NCBI GenBank assembly: GCA_001825565.1
Contig: MHXM01000063.1
Span: 9,536-26,297 of the forward strand
DNA from: Desulfuromonadaceae bacterium GWC2_58_13
GTDB lineage: Bacteria; Desulfobacterota; Desulfuromonadia; Desulfuromonadales; Trichloromonadaceae
Reading direction: 5' to 3'
Length of the DNA: 16,762 bases
The notes under the pieces were generated by a model. It was not told the origin of the DNA. It made no database searches and saw only the letters and a list, made by a program, of their open reading frames with translations. Within the stretch, counting starts at the first letter, position 1; each line of letters starts with the position of its first letter. Shown here piece after piece: positions 14,594 to 16,762 of this stretch. Made by a program: the position numbers and the translations under genes.

Positions 14594-14613
14594 GCCGAGA
14601 GAAAAAGCACGCC

Positions 14614-15477
14614 CTAAAGATACTTGCCCATCAAAACCGCCAGCTTCTGCCGGGTCGTTTCCGAAATCAGCTCCTTGTGGGTCATGATCGAGAATTTGAG
14701 AGCTTCGCCGCAGGCGCAGCCGCGTGTTCCGGATAGCCGTTTCACCGCGGCCCTGATGATGTCGCGGGCGGTGGCGACGTTTTGTTGAATAATGGCGATA
14801 ACCGCCTCAACGGATACATCTTCGTGCTCGCTGTGCCAGCAGTCGTAGTCGGTAGCCAGGGCAACGGTGGCGTAACAGATTTCCGCTTCGCGGGCCAGCC
14901 GCGCTTCGGGGAGGTTGGTCATGCCGATTATGTCGACCCCCCAGCTGCGATAGATATTTGACTCGGCCCGGGTCGAAAAATTCGGGCCCTCGATGCAGAT
15001 GTAGGTTCCCCCCTTGTGCACGGTGGCCCCCACCTCGGTCGCCGCCTCGAAGAGGACCTGCGACAGGTCCCCGCAGACCGGGTCGGCGAACTGGATGTGG
15101 CCGACCACGCCATCGCCGAAAAAAGTCGAGGCGCGCCGCCCCTGGGTGCGGTCGAAAAACTGGTCGGGAATGACAATATGCCCGGGGACGATCTCTTCTT
15201 TCATGCTGCCGACCGCCGATACCGAAATGATCTGCTGGACCCCGAGCTTTTTCATTCCGTAAATGTTGGCCCGGTAGTTGACCTCGGAGGGCAACAGTCG
15301 GTGGCCGCGTCCATGGCGGGGGAGAAAAACCATTTTCACCCCGTCGAGCACGCCGGTAATATAGCCGTCGGATGGCGCGCCGAACGGGGTATCCAGCACC
15401 ATCTCCTGAATGTCCGTGAGTTCCTTGATTTCATACAGGCCGCTGCCGCCGATAACGCCGATTACGGGTTGGGACAT
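14614..15477 (-). CDS. mtnP: S-methyl-5'-thioadenosine phosphorylase
   Basis: Phosphorolyses methylthioadenosine, the by-product of polyamine and related SAM-dependent reactions, to adenine and 5-methylthioribose-1-phosphate. The 287-residue length fits the family. The phosphate-binding GGSG (10-13), RHGRGHR (54-60), SAVGSMKEE (87-95), GPNFSTRAES (164-173), GMTNLPEA (185-192) and TDYDCW (209-214) are all present. The two aspartates of TDYDCW are those that bind the 6-amino group in methylthioadenosine phosphorylases, which favours adenine-type substrates over inosine or guanosine. A Cys pair in RGCACGE near residue 255 recalls the C-terminal CxC of thermophilic family members. A perfect AGGAGG precedes the ATG by 7 bases. 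It lies 54 bases after rlmN. Confidence 0.93.
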   Translation of the reverse strand: MSQPVIGVIGGSGLYEIKELTDIQEMVLDTPFGAPSDGYITGVLDGVKMVFLPRHGRGHRLLPSEVNYRANIYGMKKLGVQQIISVSAVGSMKEEIVPGHIVIPDQFFDRTQGRRASTFFGDGVVGHIQFADPVCGDLSQVLFEAATEVGATVHKGGTYICIEGPNFSTRAESNIYRSWGVDIIGMTNLPEARLAREAEICYATVALATDYDCWHSEHEDVSVEAVIAIIQQNVATARDIIRAAVKRLSGTRGCACGEALKFSIMTHKELISETTRQKLAVLMGKYL

Positions 15478-15531
15478 GATAAAACCTCCTGTGCTTTATG
15501 AACTTATTCAATGTAACTATTTAAATCTCAG

Positions 15532-16599
15532 TCAGTCGTTCCGGACCGGGGCAGGCAAAAGCCCCTGGGCTTTATCCAGCTTGCCCTTGAGCTGACCGCA
15601 GGCCGCGGAAATATCCTGTCCCTTGCTGGACCGCCGGATGGCCACAATATCACGGCTCAGCAGGTAAGTCTGAAAGACCTCGATGCTCTCGTCGGTCGGA
15701 GCCTGAAAGGAAGACCCTTCGTGTTCGTTGTAAGGAATAAGGTTTACCTTGGCTTTCACCCCGTGCAGCAGCCCGACCAAACGCTTGGCATCCTGTGGGG
15801 TATCGTTGATCCCACGGATGAGGATGTACTCGAAGGTGATCCGCTGGCGGGGTTGCAAGGGATAATCCCGGCAGGCCGCCATCAGTTCCTTGAGAGGGTA
15901 ACGGCGATTGATCGGCATCAGTTGGTCACGCACCGCATCCGTGGTCGCGTTGAGGGAAACCGCCAGGTTCACCCGGATGCGCTGTCCCAATTCCCGCATC
16001 TGCGGCACCAGTCCAGAGGTGGAAAGCGTCACCTTGCGCGCACCGTAGCCGAAACCGTCGTCCAGAAAGAGAATCTGCAGAGCCTTGACGACGTTATCCA
16101 GATTATGCAGGGGCTCACCCATTCCCATGAGCACGATATTATTGATCGGGCCATCCTTGAAGGCGGCACAGACCTGGTTGACGATCTCGCCCGGCTCGAG
16201 GTTGCGGACCAAGCCGAAGGTACCGGTCAGGCAGAAGGAGCACTGCATGGCGCAGCCGACCTGGGTTGAAATGCACAGGGTCGCCCGCTCCACCTCCATG
16301 GGAATGCGGACCGTTTCGATAGTTTGGCCGTCGGTCAGTCGAAACAGATATTTACGGGTGCCGTCGCGGCTATCTTCGACCACCTCCGGCTGCCAGTCCG
16401 AAATGGTCGCGCGCAGGGCCAGAGCTTCGCGGAATTCCTTGGAGAGATCGGTCATGTCGGCAAACGAGGTGACGCCGCGACCGTAGATCCAGCGAATCAC
16501 CTGCTTGGCGCGAAACGGTTTTTGCCCCATCTCCGCCAACAGTGCGGAAAGTTCATTCAGGGTCAGGTTTTTAAGGTCGATCAAGGTTCCTGCGGTCAT
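15532..16599 (-). CDS. rlmN: Dual-specificity 23S rRNA (A2503-C2)/tRNA (A37-C2) methyltransferase RlmN
   Basis: Radical-SAM enzyme that methylates C2 of adenosine 2503 in 23S rRNA and of A37 in some tRNAs, tuning translation accuracy. The 355-residue protein has the Fe-S motif CAMQCSFC (C116, C120, C123), the upstream cysteine C109 at the conserved distance, the SAM-binding MGMGEPLHN (158-166), LSTSGL (192-197), and the C-terminal catalytic cysteine C334 (ISAACGQL) that carries the methyl group during catalysis. The resistance homologue Cfr shares the fold, but the sequence and the ndk neighbourhood indicate RlmN. The ATG at 16599 follows GGTAGGGA. It lies after the ndk terminator; a -10-like TAAAAT at 16629-16634 has no good -35 partner. 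Confidence 0.96.
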   Translation of the reverse strand: MTAGTLIDLKNLTLNELSALLAEMGQKPFRAKQVIRWIYGRGVTSFADMTDLSKEFREALALRATISDWQPEVVEDSRDGTRKYLFRLTDGQTIETVRIPMEVERATLCISTQVGCAMQCSFCLTGTFGLVRNLEPGEIVNQVCAAFKDGPINNIVLMGMGEPLHNLDNVVKALQILFLDDGFGYGARKVTLSTSGLVPQMRELGQRIRVNLAVSLNATTDAVRDQLMPINRRYPLKELMAACRDYPLQPRQRITFEYILIRGINDTPQDAKRLVGLLHGVKAKVNLIPYNEHEGSSFQAPTDESIEVFQTYLLSRDIVAIRRSSKGQDISAACGQLKGKLDKAQGLLPAPVRND

Positions 16600-16640
16600 T
16601 CCCTACCTGCAAAACGTTTTTTTCGCTGATTTTACATAAA

Positions 16641-16678
16641 AAAAACCCCTCGGATCATACCCGAAGGGTTTTTTTTCC
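16641..16678 (-). terminator. Rho-independent terminator after ndk
   Basis: An 8-base stem (16645-16652 with 16661-16668) and a 8-base loop are flanked by runs of A and T. On the minus strand the RNA would pair CCCUUCGG with CCGAGGGG, using one G-U wobble, followed by a run of U. In plus-strand RNA the same position would be a C-A mismatch, so the minus orientation, after ndk, is favoured. Confidence 0.87.
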
Positions 16679-16704
16679 ACAAGAATTAATCTGAATTATG
16701 CGAT

Positions 16705-16762
16705 TTAGAGCAATTCGAGCCCGGAAAAGAAGTAGGGAATTTCAAACGCCGCCGTTTCGGGA
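16705..16762 (-). CDS. ndk: Nucleoside diphosphate kinase, C-terminal end only
   Basis: Only the last 18 full codons and the stop TAA are in the window; the rest lies beyond the right edge. The visible end reads PETAAFEIPYFFSGLELL, matching the C-terminus of nucleoside diphosphate kinases, where an S-x-E-x-A-x-x-E-I-x-Y-F-F pattern follows the active-site helix. The enzyme would balance nucleoside triphosphates using ATP. The identification is strengthened by the following rlmN gene, since ndk-rlmN is a common proteobacterial order, and by a terminator 27 bases after the stop. Confidence 0.78.
   Translation of the reverse strand, partial: PETAAFEIPYFFSGLELL

Noticed and set aside
15532..16599. 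Cfr-type antibiotic-resistance methyltransferase
   Set aside because: Length, cysteine spacing, sequence motifs and the ndk neighbourhood all fit housekeeping RlmN, and there are no mobile elements nearby.

Overview
The window looks like the chromosome of a free-living Gram-negative delta-type proteobacterium, most likely of the Desulfuromonadales/Geobacterales. This is inferred from the fairly high GC content and from the mix of genes: many single-receiver signalling proteins, an MJ0042 zinc-ribbon fused to a receiver, a PilF-like lipoprotein and a RodZ-like protein. No marker gene fixes the genus. There are 18 protein genes, two of them cut by the window edges. All but one lie on the minus strand, tightly packed and often with overlapping stop and start codons. 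I see no mobile element, CRISPR array, tRNA or rRNA, and no gene-free stretch longer than about 150 bases.

Reading in the direction of transcription (high to low coordinates), the window opens with the last codons of ndk and its terminator. A long run follows: rlmN, mtnP, a PfkB-family kinase, an unrecognised 171-residue protein, a PilF/PilW-like TPR lipoprotein, a RodZ-like protein, a zinc-ribbon/receiver protein and a trimeric-type purine nucleoside phosphorylase (16599 to 10069). The order ndk, rlmN, pilF, rodZ is the one known from Pseudomonas, here interrupted by three genes. The run mixes translation fidelity, purine/MTA salvage and cell-envelope or pilus functions.

Next is a two-gene unit, an orphan receiver protein and a universal stress protein (9929 to 9064). 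It has its own promoter and a strong terminator. After it comes a five-gene operon with its own promoter (8910 to 3138): a receiver-first soluble histidine kinase, a COG2509-type flavoprotein, a YhaM-like HD-domain nuclease, a glyoxalase-II-like metallo-beta-lactamase-fold hydrolase and coaBC.

The only plus-strand gene, an exported zinc-dependent phospholipase C-like protein (2189 to 3106), converges on coaBC. It diverges from the last minus-strand unit: a family-4 uracil-DNA glycosylase (an Fe-S enzyme) whose stop overlaps the start of an iron-exporter-type ABC pair, fetA and fetB. fetB runs off the left edge.

Nearly everything belongs to known families. The parts least explained by known biology are the 171-residue protein at 13085-13600, the zinc-ribbon/receiver protein next to rodZ, and the coupling of a DNA glycosylase to an iron exporter. 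I found no convincing sign of a wholly new system.
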